10,264 nt of DNA from Chitinophagaceae bacterium (GCA_025362915.1 JANYEU010000440.1:1-10264), one strand, 5' to 3'. Counted from the first letter of the stretch, positions 1 through 6,976 are shown. The notes: a model not told the origin generated them from the letters alone. Made by a program: numbers and translations.

Positions 1-1037
1 AAAGGCATTGCCAATCCTACGCCAAACCCCAGCATACCGATGATGGGCGCAACGCTAACCCCTTGCATACTTGTTTGTCCCAATAAAGTACCCACGATGG
101 GGCCTGTGCAAGAAAAAGAAACGATTGCCAACGTTAATGCCATGAAAAAGATGCCTGCAATACCGCCCTTGCCTGCTTGTTCGTCGGCTTTGTTTGCCCA
201 ACTATTAGGCAACGTCAATTCGAAAGCACCGAAGAAAGAGATGGCGAAAACTAGAAATATAATGAAGAATAACAGGTTTGTTATGGCAGAAGTGGAGATG
301 GCATAGAGGGCGGTATTGCCAAAAATGAGCGTTAGTAATAGTGTTGGGATGGTATAGATGCTGATGATTGATAACGAATAAATAACCGCATTGCGAAGCC
401 CTGCTTGTCTGGAACCACTACGTTTTAGGAAGAAACTAACCGTAACGGGTATCAACGGGAAAACGCAAGGGGTGATGATGGCCAACAAGCCCGCAAGCAT
501 AGCCAAAAGGAAGGTTTTCCAGAGTGGGCGCATGTTTGGTTTCACCATTCCAGTATTTATGGCTGTGGTTTTATTGGGCGATATTTCTACAGAGAATTTT
601 TCTTCTCCCGAAGGAAACTCCTCCCCTTTTTTGCCCAACCAAACGAAAGAACCTTGTAGTGTGATGGCACTATCAGCATGAATGTGTAAGGGAAAGGCAA
701 ATTGGAAAGAATCGGCATACAGTTTATAGTTGCTACCGTCTGCTTGTTTAATTAATTGGAGAGAACCTTTTTCGGTAATAATATCCGAAGCACGAATCGC
801 TGTAGTGTAGGTATCAAGCTTTAAAGAAGAGAAGAAAGCATCAGAGTCATTGTCCTTTTTAGCGGAAAACAATTGCATTCCTTTTGGTACAATCGCAGAA
901 ACGATTAATGTTTCAAGAGAATCATTAACGGGAACGGTCTTAAAGCTAAACTGAACAGAAGATGGATTTTGTGCGGCAACCTTATTAGATTGTGAAATAA
1001 GTAAGAAAGCGAATGCCAACAGCAATAATCTCTTCAT
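1..1037 (-). CDS. dsbD: DsbD-type thiol:disulfide interchange protein, membrane part (C-terminus beyond window)
   Basis: This is a cytoplasmic-membrane electron conduit that passes reducing power from cytoplasmic thioredoxin to periplasmic thiol proteins. Translation from the ATG at 1037 gives 345 residues and is still open at the left edge. Residues 1-22 form a signal peptide ending ...VAAQ. Residues about 24-155 look like an nDsbD-type beta domain, and the transmembrane CcdA/DsbD region starts near residue 173. Two family landmarks are visible: ITPCVFPLIPVTVSF with C191, and FSCTGPIVGTLLG with C310. These match the two membrane cysteines of E. coli DsbD (C163 and C285) with nearly the same separation. 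The sequence stops just after GVGLAMP, so the last helices and the expected C-terminal thioredoxin domain lie outside. Oddly, the N-terminal domain has no cysteine pair: the place where it is expected reads GSFVWLGKKGEEFPSGEEKF. The preceding gene carries that pair instead, 19 bp upstream. The family call is firm; full domain content is unknown. Confidence 0.92.
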   Translation of the reverse strand, partial: MKRLLLLAFAFLLISQSNKVAAQNPSSVQFSFKTVPVNDSLETLIVSAIVPKGMQLFSAKKDNDSDAFFSSLKLDTYTTAIRASDIITEKGSLQLIKQADGSNYKLYADSFQFAFPLHIHADSAITLQGSFVWLGKKGEEFPSGEEKFSVEISPNKTTAINTGMVKPNMRPLWKTFLLAMLAGLLAIITPCVFPLIPVTVSFFLKRSGSRQAGLRNAVIYSLSIISIYTIPTLLLTLIFGNTALYAISTSAITNLLFFIIFLVFAISFFGAFELTLPNSWANKADEQAGKGGIAGIFFMALTLAIVSFSCTGPIVGTLLGQTSMQGVSVAPIIGMLGFGVGLAMP

Positions 1038-1056
1038 GGTAATGTGGTTCTCAGGG

Positions 1057-1506
1057 TTAGTTTATGCTGATATTAAATGGTTTCTTGGTAGGAGGCAAAC
1101 ATTGTTCGTCATTGCAAACCATGTATTCAACTGTACCGGAAAGATTGGTTTTAATGCCCGCCTTTACCTTAATCTGTTGGGTAAACTTGACGCTATTGGA
1201 ATAAAACAGCACATCTGTATGAAAGGCATTGTCGTATATCTTCTCCAACTTGCCCACTTCTTCCACATTGCCCACCAAGGTAACCAATGGGTTCTTGGCA
1301 AACGTAAAAGACGTAGGAACAGGACCACTCTTGCCGGTATTTTGTGAATAGATATGCCATGGTTTCTTTACGGTTGCAGTAATTAGCACCTCGTAGCCAT
1401 CACCCTTTTTCTTGGCTTCATATTTCCAATCGACAGGGTTCTTTATCTGCGCATTAACCATTGCAGCAAAACCTAAAACAAATAAGACCAATAATAACTT
1501 CTTCAT
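1057..1506 (-). CDS. Stand-alone periplasmic nDsbD-like domain protein
   Basis: This is a 149-residue secreted protein equivalent to the N-terminal (alpha) domain of DsbD, the module that hands electrons to periplasmic partner proteins. Residues 1-20 are a signal peptide (MKKLLLVLFVLGF...NAQ). The mature part has the family features PVDWKYEAKK, a WHIYSQ motif near residue 50, and near the C-terminus VEYMVCNDEQCLPPTKK with C131 and C136. This corresponds to the C103/C109 active site and following PP of E. coli nDsbD, here with one residue fewer between the cysteines. The ATG at 1506 lies 6 bp after the purQ stop, and the next gene begins 19 bp downstream, so it is almost certainly cotranscribed with both. 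The likely job is redox partner of the adjacent DsbD membrane protein, whose own N-terminal domain lacks cysteines. That pairing is an inference from context. The domain assignment is strong. Confidence 0.88.
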   Translation of the reverse strand: MKKLLLVLFVLGFAAMVNAQIKNPVDWKYEAKKKGDGYEVLITATVKKPWHIYSQNTGKSGPVPTSFTFAKNPLVTLVGNVEEVGKLEKIYDNAFHTDVLFYSNSVKFTQQIKVKAGIKTNLSGTVEYMVCNDEQCLPPTKKPFNISIN

Positions 1507-1512
1507 AATCTT

Positions 1513-2172
1513 TTAATTCAATCCTAAAATATTAAACACTTCCAAGCCATCAATGTTGCCCAACAATTTATTTGTTGCCCTTTCCGGATGCGGCATCATG
1601 CCAAATACATTACCCCCCTTATTACGTATGCCAGCAATATTCCTTACAGCCCCATTAGGATTTCCTTCTCCTGTCAATTCTCCCTCCTCGTTACAATACC
1701 TAAAAAGCACCTGATTGTTTGCTTCCAATTCATCTAAAAGGTTATCATCAGCAAAATATCTTCCTTCACCATGGGCAATGGGAATCTTCAATGCGCTAGA
1801 AGTCTCGGTCTTTAAATAGACATTCTTGCAGATAAACTGGCGGTTATCGTTCTGTAATAATGCGCCAGGCAATAATCCACTCTCGCATAATATCTGGAAA
1901 CCATTACAAACGCCCAATACCTTACCTCCCCTATTGGCAAAATCAATCACACTTTTCATCATCGGACTAAAGCGCGCAATAGCACCGCAACGCAGGTAAT
2001 CGCCATAGCTAAATCCACCGGGAAGAACAATACAATCATCGGTGGTAAACATGCTAAGATCTTCATCCTTGTGCCAAAGCATCACCACTTCTTTACCTAA
2101 ATCTTGTTGAAGACAATCGAACATGTCCCTATCACAGTTAGAACCCGGAAAAACAACAATACCAAATTTCAT
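1513..2172 (-). CDS. purQ: Phosphoribosylformylglycinamidine synthase, glutaminase subunit PurQ
   Basis: PurQ hydrolyses glutamine and channels ammonia to PurL, which converts FGAR to FGAM in step four of purine synthesis; it works with PurS in the cytoplasm. The 219 residues match the usual length of the small PurQ type. The class I amidotransferase landmarks are all present: start MKFGIVVFPGSNCDRD, oxyanion region LPGGFSYGDYLRCGAIA, nucleophile C89 in GVCNGFQ, and the HPE triad part at H195/E197 in MMPHPERA. The ATG at 2172 is the natural start because it opens directly on the conserved N-terminus; no Shine-Dalgarno site precedes it, as is usual in Bacteroidota. No purL or purS is in the window, so the subunits are encoded elsewhere. 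It is followed after 6 bp by the nDsbD-like gene and preceded by an 83-bp AT-rich spacer that could hold its promoter. I see no PurR-type operator or riboswitch there. Confidence 0.97.
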   Translation of the reverse strand: MKFGIVVFPGSNCDRDMFDCLQQDLGKEVVMLWHKDEDLSMFTTDDCIVLPGGFSYGDYLRCGAIARFSPMMKSVIDFANRGGKVLGVCNGFQILCESGLLPGALLQNDNRQFICKNVYLKTETSSALKIPIAHGEGRYFADDNLLDELEANNQVLFRYCNEEGELTGEGNPNGAVRNIAGIRNKGGNVFGMMPHPERATNKLLGNIDGLEVFNILGLN

Positions 2173-2255
2173 AATAAAAATGTTTTAAATTTAAAGAGAA
2201 CTATCAGATATGATATAGTAGATATTAATTGTGTTATTTAATTTAATCTAATAAC

Positions 2256-3239
2256 TCATTTGCACATCAACCAATTTGTATGCATAATCAATACCACTGA
2301 AAATAAGAACAATATATTGGGCAACAAAGCTTTCTTGGGGTAGGAATATGCATTGCCCAAAAAGGCGGCCAAAGGAACTATACACAAGATGGCAGAATCG
2401 AGTCCGCCATTTTTGAAGACATAAGGAATGGGTAACGTTATTAAAATCATTACCACCATCACCCCCCAATTCTTTCTTATCTGTATCACCATCCGTCCAC
2501 TTTGGGTGTTCCAATACTGCAAACCTATCAATAACATCAGAAATATACCTATCATTTTTACCCACACCCAAACATCAGTGTGGTTAAAAGGCATATTAAA
2601 TTTTAATCTAGGTATCATTCCATAGAAAAGAAACATCCTGTCTGTTAGGAACAAAAAAGAGACAAATAAATAGACAGGCATTAACATCCCCAACAATAAG
2701 ACGAACCATTCGCTAAGCAAAAACGGGCGAACAACAGCCAATGCAAACAACGCCACAGCTATTAAAATAATGGTAGGATGATAACATAAAAATGCACAAC
2801 CAACTAGCAGCCCAGTATTAAAGAGGGTGGTTTTGGGTTGTGGAGAATTGTACAACCTACTTAAATAGATAAATATCCAGATTACAAAAGAGTTTGCCAC
2901 AACCGCCACAGAAAGGAATGCCCATTGGGGTAATATACCCGACAATAACACATAAGACATGGCAACAGTAAACGTACTGGAATTGTACATCCTTAAATCA
3001 TTTAGTAGTACGTTCAGCCTTATTGCCTGTATCAATATCAAGGAAAGGTAGAGATATGGTGCTGCAAAATTGTACAATATATTGAGAGAATAATGCCTTA
3101 ATAAGATAGAAATTAGTCCACTATCTTCGGTTACTGTGCTAACTACTGGGTGCAAAAACAAATGTGCATGTACGGCACCGCACAAAAGAATAAGAAAAAA
3201 GATGCTGCTTATAGAATTGTTCTTAAATAAAAAAACCAC
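2256..3239 (-). CDS. DUF6427-like polytopic membrane protein
   Basis: This is an integral membrane protein of about 327 residues with roughly nine or ten hydrophobic segments spread along the whole chain and no soluble domain. It resembles the Bacteroidota-specific DUF6427 family from memory. The supporting parts are the FKNNS start, the fNtGllvG segment near residue 145 followed by a hydrophobic CYHPTIILI stretch, and the VVRPFLLSEWFVLLLGMLMPVY segment, which fits the RPF...EW...G...P signature I associate with that family. The function is unknown. The start is a GTG at 3239; no ATG fits the N-terminus, and GTG places FLFKNNS correctly. It lies 15 bp after the stop of the secreted-protein gene, so these two are probably cotranscribed, and purQ follows 83 bp downstream. 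I recall relatives sitting beside nucleotide-biosynthesis genes in flavobacteria, which would fit the purQ neighbour, but this link is not proof of function. Confidence 0.72.
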   Translation of the reverse strand: MVFLFKNNSISSIFFLILLCGAVHAHLFLHPVVSTVTEDSGLISILLRHYSLNILYNFAAPYLYLSLILIQAIRLNVLLNDLRMYNSSTFTVAMSYVLLSGILPQWAFLSVAVVANSFVIWIFIYLSRLYNSPQPKTTLFNTGLLVGCAFLCYHPTIILIAVALFALAVVRPFLLSEWFVLLLGMLMPVYLFVSFLFLTDRMFLFYGMIPRLKFNMPFNHTDVWVWVKMIGIFLMLLIGLQYWNTQSGRMVIQIRKNWGVMVVMILITLPIPYVFKNGGLDSAILCIVPLAAFLGNAYSYPKKALLPNILFLFSVVLIMHTNWLMCK

Positions 3240-3254
3240 GATAACAATTGGGGA

Positions 3255-4766
3255 TTAATAATCAATTTTTGCAAAGCAAATGTAGTTTCTATATTGGCAA
3301 GGCAAAACTATTTGTCTGCCGCCCGTCTGCTTTCCAAAACGTGGCATAAATTCATACCCATCATTCAATCCGCGAAATGCAGGGCTGCGTACCAATTGTC
3401 CGTCAGGAGAAATACTTTGGTCGTTCAATAAATATTCCCTTTTAGTCTGTGCGTTAAATAAAAAATGAACCCTGTCTCCCGTGTTCAGGACGCCATAGCT
3501 AACATAGTTCTCGCTGCTTTCATCATGCTGAACCTTGTGTATGATATTACTCCATTCCAACTTTCCACTCACATCCACAGAAAGCATAATTATATTATTG
3601 GCAAAGTAGCTGGTTATATTGCTAAAGTTTCTAGAATAAGGGTTGTAATACATGCCATTCAGTCCATATACTGAATAATTATTGAATCCTCCATAAGGAG
3701 AACCATAGCCATCCCATCTATTAAAAGGATCATTATTTGCCGTTGATGTTGAATAAGATTCCGCAGCCAAAACAAATCCCCCATCCTTTTTCACTACAAT
3801 ATTTCTAAGGTAATAATCATCCAACGCATCTTTTATGGAGGATTCATTCTTGGCATCTGCCCTAAAGTCATCACTGAAAATAATATTGGTATTCAGTATT
3901 TGTTTATTAGTATTCTTGTCCCACAAATAGCAAAAGAAACCATCTATATGTCCCCCTCTTTCGTTAGAATAGAATGAAGTGATAAGGTAATGCTTGTTAT
4001 AATTATCCACTTTAAGGCGAATATCATCCAAATAGATCTTTTTTAAGTCCACATCCGAAAAGTGGATAGTATCTGCAAGCGATGGTTTTGTTATCAGGGT
4101 TACCCTACTTACAATCTCACTGCTGCCGCTGCCCGATGTTTTTATAAATGCAAGGTCGCCACTATTATCTACCAAAAACTCAGAAAGAGATGCGTTTCGC
4201 TCTCTCATCTGAATAGACATTTCACTTCTTTTCAGAAGTTGTAATTGCTTATCGTACAGCGTTGTGGTTACGTGATTTACTTTTTCTTCATTGGGCTTGG
4301 CTATTTTTACCACCATTATCTTCTGCTTATCATCGCTATTTATTACTGTATAAATCTTATTATCAGCCAAAAAAGAAACCCTTGTCGTGTCCAGTTCAAT
4401 AGGTATCCCTATCGGTTTACCCATTTCATTAAACCTTACAGCCATACAATAAACTACCCCTTTCCTTTGATACTGGTAAAACATAAAGTAAGAATCCTGT
4501 ACAAGAAGAAAGCTTTCATTGATTATCCTATCTGGCAAAAACTTCAATCTCTCTTTTGCCACTTCCTTCATCTGCGCATCAAAAAGGCTGATAGAATAGT
4601 TATCCTTACTGTTTTTATAGATATGTATGTTGCCATTCATCTTGCCAATGATTTCGTATTTCAAATCTCGGATATCATCATCATTGTGTTCGGAATAAGT
4701 AATCAACTGACTCTTTACATTACCGACAAACAGTAAAAATGCGAATAAAAAGATAGTCCATTTCAT
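3255..4766 (-). CDS. Secreted protein of unknown function
   Basis: I do not recognise a characterised family. The protein is 503 residues from the ATG at 4766. A TTG two codons upstream could also be used, but ATG gives a cleaner signal peptide (MKWTIFLFAFLLFVGNVKSQ). The mature protein is polar and rich in predicted beta strands, with repeated blocks of alternating hydrophobic residues of the kind seen in beta-propeller or beta-sandwich envelope proteins. A Gly/Tyr/Asn-rich loop at about residues 350-378 (DGYGSPYGGFNNY, then GLNGMYYNPYS) interrupts it. The C-terminus is cysteine-bearing and aromatic (IVLPCQYRNYICFAKIDY) and looks like the most conserved part. There is no lipobox, no sorting domain and no catalytic motif I can name. 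It is the first gene of the minus-strand set, and 15 bp separate it from the DUF6427-like gene. Function is not assigned; secretion to the periplasm or outer membrane is the only safe inference. Confidence 0.8.
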   Translation of the reverse strand: MKWTIFLFAFLLFVGNVKSQLITYSEHNDDDIRDLKYEIIGKMNGNIHIYKNSKDNYSISLFDAQMKEVAKERLKFLPDRIINESFLLVQDSYFMFYQYQRKGVVYCMAVRFNEMGKPIGIPIELDTTRVSFLADNKIYTVINSDDKQKIMVVKIAKPNEEKVNHVTTTLYDKQLQLLKRSEMSIQMRERNASLSEFLVDNSGDLAFIKTSGSGSSEIVSRVTLITKPSLADTIHFSDVDLKKIYLDDIRLKVDNYNKHYLITSFYSNERGGHIDGFFCYLWDKNTNKQILNTNIIFSDDFRADAKNESSIKDALDDYYLRNIVVKKDGGFVLAAESYSTSTANNDPFNRWDGYGSPYGGFNNYSVYGLNGMYYNPYSRNFSNITSYFANNIIMLSVDVSGKLEWSNIIHKVQHDESSENYVSYGVLNTGDRVHFLFNAQTKREYLLNDQSISPDGQLVRSPAFRGLNDGYEFMPRFGKQTGGRQIVLPCQYRNYICFAKIDY

Positions 4767-4782
4767 AATCAAATATTTTATG

Positions 4783-4926
4783 TTTTACCACCAAGAACAC
4801 TAAGAAAAGATAAACAAGGAGCACAAGGTTTTTATACAATTCTAACATTTCCCAGCAAATCCTTGTGTTTCTTTGTGAAAACCATTGTGCACCTAGTGGT
4901 AGAATATCCTTAGTGTTAATTCTTGT
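4783..4926. repeat. Imperfect inverted repeat of the 'ACCACCAAGAACACTAAG' type
   Basis: The spacer between oxyR and the secreted-protein gene is built from two related arms. The left arm (4783-4828) contains TTTACCACCAAGAACACTAA and ends CACAAGG. The right part (4861-4926) begins CCTTGTG, a perfect complement of that end, continues through TTTCTTTGTGAAAACC and CACCTAGTGGTAG, and ends CCTTAGTGTTAATTCTTG. That end complements AAGAACACTAAG in the left arm apart from a 2-nt insertion. Sequences of the form 'ACCACNAAGNACACNAAG' are, from memory, a common dispersed repeat in Bacteroidota and cyanobacterial genomes. The arms are diverged, so this is probably an old copy. The short frames across it are repeat translation, not a gene. 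Confidence 0.55.
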
Positions 4927-4947
4927 CACACCCACAAAGTTGCGTTA

Positions 4948-5883
4948 TTATATGGGTATTACATGTTCTTTTAGGTTATTCTTTACTTTTTCAGGTATAG
5001 AAGCCACTATTGCTGTTTTCAATGCTTCTACCAATCGCTTTTTAACGAAATCCCGATGGGTTATTATACTCACTTCCCGTACTGGCCGTGGCGTGGTAAA
5101 ATGGCGAACGCTTTTTTGTTGTTCCTCATCAAGATCCAGTGTTGCCAGTTCGGGCAGTATCGTAATACCGTCATTTATCTCCACCATCCTACGCAAGGTT
5201 TCCAGACTTCCAGCTTCATATTCAAAAAGGCTGCCTTCTTTTGTTTGCCTATGCAGTTCGCATAGGTTCACTATCTGGCTTCTAAAACAATGCCCCTCTT
5301 CCAGCAACCACAATTTCTCCGGGTCAATATCTGCCGGCAGTACATACGTCTTTTTATACGCAGCGTTCTTCTTGCTTATGTACGCCACCATTTCTTCGTA
5401 AAACAATACATCTTCTTTTATCCCCTTTTCGTTCAGCGGCGTTATCAACAAACCTACATCTATCCTTCCCTCCCGCAAACGCATGATTAACGTTTCGGTG
5501 GTCAGTTCGTTTATGATCAGTTTTACAAAAGGATTTTTCTTGGCAAATGTTTGTATGAATAACGGCAGCAGATAAGGTGCAAGTGTGGGTATTACCCCAA
5601 TTTTCAATTCGCCGGTCAGTACATTCTTTTTAGAATCCACCATTTCCTTAAACATCGCACATTCCGTCAATATCTTACGTGCCTGTTCTAGCAATTGCAC
5701 GCCGGGTTCTGTGGGTAAAACGGGTTGTTTCGTTCGGTCGAAAATTTTTACACAAAGCTCTTCTTCCAGTTTCTGGATTTGTGCACTAAGCGATGGTTGC
5801 GTTACAAAACAATGTTCGGCTGCCTTGGCAAAATGTCGGTGAGTATCCACAGCGATTATATATTCTAGTTGAACAATCGTCAT
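4948..5883 (-). CDS. oxyR: Hydrogen-peroxide-sensing LysR-family regulator OxyR
   Basis: This is a cytoplasmic transcription activator that senses peroxide by forming an intramolecular disulfide and then switches on peroxide-defence genes. Its 311 residues have the LysR layout. A winged helix-turn-helix at about residues 1-60 includes HFAKAAEHCFVTQPSLSAQIQKLE. A linker helix follows to about residue 88, and the regulatory domain runs from GELKIGVIPTLAPYLLP to the end. The sensing motif reads EEGHCFRSQ...LC with the cysteines at exactly C199 and C208, the same numbering as E. coli OxyR, which separates it from other LysR members such as CysB or CatR. The ATG at 5883 starts with the typical MTIVQLEYI. 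The gene diverges from the VOC/DoxX unit across 142 bp. LysR regulators often control the divergent gene, so this is a testable target. No catalase, peroxiredoxin or Dps gene is present in the window. Confidence 0.94.
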   Translation of the reverse strand: MTIVQLEYIIAVDTHRHFAKAAEHCFVTQPSLSAQIQKLEEELCVKIFDRTKQPVLPTEPGVQLLEQARKILTECAMFKEMVDSKKNVLTGELKIGVIPTLAPYLLPLFIQTFAKKNPFVKLIINELTTETLIMRLREGRIDVGLLITPLNEKGIKEDVLFYEEMVAYISKKNAAYKKTYVLPADIDPEKLWLLEEGHCFRSQIVNLCELHRQTKEGSLFEYEAGSLETLRRMVEINDGITILPELATLDLDEEQQKSVRHFTTPRPVREVSIITHRDFVKKRLVEALKTAIVASIPEKVKNNLKEHVIPI

Positions 5884-6025
5884 AAGGTATCTTTTTAAGA
5901 TTTAAAATGTTCAAAGTAAACGTATTGTTTGGTGTAAAAGTTTATAGTATTGATTAATTTAAACCTGCACACACCTGCAAGTTGTTAAAAAACTGATTAT
6001 ATTTGATTTCTAAAACATACTCAAC
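5884..6025. promoter_or_regulatory. Divergent intergenic region between oxyR and the VOC/DoxX unit
   Basis: This 142-bp AT-rich region must hold both promoters. On the plus strand TATATTTG (5998-6005) matches the Bacteroidota -7 element TAnnTTTG and lies 20 bp before the VOC ATG. A -33 TTTG is not clear; the best-placed tetramer at 20 bp spacing is CCTG. On the minus strand TTACTTTG (5919-5912) is a one-mismatch version for oxyR. A 7-bp direct repeat ACCTGCA occurs at 5963-5969 and 5973-5979, exactly 10 bp apart, and GTTTA/TAAAC forms a weak inverted repeat at 5940-5964. I do not see a good copy of the enterobacterial OxyR consensus. Confidence 0.45.
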
Positions 6026-6475
6026 ATGGCTAAAGTATCTATTTACCTAAACTTTATGAGCAACACAGAAGAGGCCTTTAACTTTTACAAATCTGTTTTT
6101 AATACGGAGTTTGCAGCACCTATCATGTATTTGAAAGATGCACCCGCACCAGAAGGAATGCCCCCCATGTCTGAAAAAGATGGCAACAGTGTGATGCACG
6201 TTTGTATGCCAATATTGGGCGGCATCAATATTATGGGAACGGATATGATTGAAAGCATGGGGCATAAATCGGTGATTGGCAATAACACGACCATCAACTT
6301 GGAACCTGATTCGAGAGAGGAGACAGAAAGATTGTATAACTTGTTATCGGAAGGTTCTACTGAATGTGCACCATTGAATGACCAATTCTGGGGTGCTTAT
6401 TGGGGTTGTTGCCTAGATAAGTTTGGTATCCGCTGGATGTTTAATTTTATAACAAATAAAAAATTATCAATATGA
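6026..6475 (+). CDS. PhnB-like VOC (glyoxalase fold) family protein
   Basis: This is a cytoplasmic protein of 149 residues in the vicinal-oxygen-chelate superfamily, PhnB-like / '3-demethylubiquinone-9 3-methyltransferase-like' branch. The family hallmark YLNFMSNTEEAFNFYKSVF opens the protein; the body contains PPMSEKDGNSVMHVCMPILGGINIMGTDM; and the C-terminus has DQFWGAYWGCCLDKFGIRWMFNF, matching the usual '(W)GxxyGxxxDxfGvxWmfn' ending. The substrate of this branch is generally unknown, and the methyltransferase name in databases is not supported by the fold. The start ATG follows 20 bp after a TATATTTG promoter-like element. The stop overlaps the next start as ATGA, so the DoxX gene is translationally coupled. 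Lying opposite oxyR, it may belong to a stress or detoxification response, which is inference only. Confidence 0.9.
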   Translation: MAKVSIYLNFMSNTEEAFNFYKSVFNTEFAAPIMYLKDAPAPEGMPPMSEKDGNSVMHVCMPILGGINIMGTDMIESMGHKSVIGNNTTINLEPDSREETERLYNLLSEGSTECAPLNDQFWGAYWGCCLDKFGIRWMFNFITNKKLSI

Positions 6476-6861
6476 AGAGTTCAATAAAAAGTAAGGTATT
6501 GTTTGTGTTTTCGTTATTATTCGGATTGATGTTTATCAATGCGGGGCTTAACAAGTTTTTCAATTATATACCTATGCCCAAGCAGATGCCTCCAAATATG
6601 ATGAAAGTAATGGGAGCATTTATGCAAATTGGTTGGTTAATGCCGCTTGCCGGAGCTGCTGAAGTGATAGGAGGAATATTGATAATCATACCAAGAACAA
6701 GGGCATTGGGTGCACTGATTATATTTCCTGTAATGGTTGGTATATTTCTAACTAATACCGTAACAGATAAAAGTGGTTTGCCTATGACTTTAATCTTGAG
6801 CGTTATCCTGGCTTGGATAATGATTGATAACCGGGATAAATATTTGCAATTGATAAAATAG
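6472..6861 (+). CDS. DoxX-family membrane protein
   Basis: This is a small inner-membrane protein of 129 residues with four predicted helices at about residues 8-28, 54-74, 77-95 and 103-117, the normal DoxX-like architecture. The first helix carries the family pattern FGLMFINAGLNKFFNYIP, followed by a proline/methionine-rich loop (PMPKQMPPNMMK). The second region has PLAGAAEVIGGILIIIPRTRALGA, typical of the group. The molecular function of this family is poorly defined; some members work with redox or detoxification proteins. Its ATG (6472) overlaps the VOC stop by four bases, which indicates translational coupling and a shared mRNA. The unit is closed by the hairpin at 6941-6976. Confidence 0.88.
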   Translation: MKSSIKSKVLFVFSLLFGLMFINAGLNKFFNYIPMPKQMPPNMMKVMGAFMQIGWLMPLAGAAEVIGGILIIIPRTRALGALIIFPVMVGIFLTNTVTDKSGLPMTLILSVILAWIMIDNRDKYLQLIK

Positions 6862-6940
6862 GAATACCTAACTGTTAAACCCACTTCCTACCATGTTTAG
6901 AGGATAATGAATGGCGGATGGGATTGAGCCAGATGAATAT

Positions 6941-6976
6941 AAAAGCGTTGTTAATCGGAAGATGGCAACGCTTTTT
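6941..6976 (+). terminator. Intrinsic terminator of the VOC/DoxX unit
   Basis: A perfect 10-bp stem, AAAAGCGTTG (6941-6950) with CAACGCTTTT (6966-6975), encloses a 15-nt loop and runs directly into a T tract (6972-6976, then GGTTTT). The GC-rich core GCGTTG/CAACGC followed by T residues is the classic Rho-independent form. It lies 80 bp after the DoxX stop. The rest of the 247-bp spacer up to purU (6862-7108) shows no other gene; it must carry the purU promoter, but I cannot place it with confidence. Confidence 0.75.

Noticed and set aside
40..681. Plus-strand open frames at 40-306 and 391-681
   Set aside because: They lie antisense to the dsbD gene, whose minus-strand reading has family motifs and a signal peptide; the plus-strand proteins have no recognisable features.
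2173..2255. Purine riboswitch or PurR operator upstream of purQ
   Set aside because: The spacer is only 83 bp and AT-rich with no conserved aptamer core or clear operator; only weak ATCA/TGAT symmetry is visible.
4770..4772. TTG start for the secreted protein
   Set aside because: The ATG two codons downstream gives a standard signal peptide, and there is no ribosome binding site favouring TTG.
4720..4935. Minus-strand 71-codon frame upstream of the secreted-protein gene
   Set aside because: It translates the inverted-repeat spacer and runs out of frame into the real gene; its sequence is typical repeat translation.
4865..5401. Plus-strand 178-codon frame
   Set aside because: It is antisense to oxyR and low-complexity Ser/Phe-rich, as expected from the complement of a coding strand.
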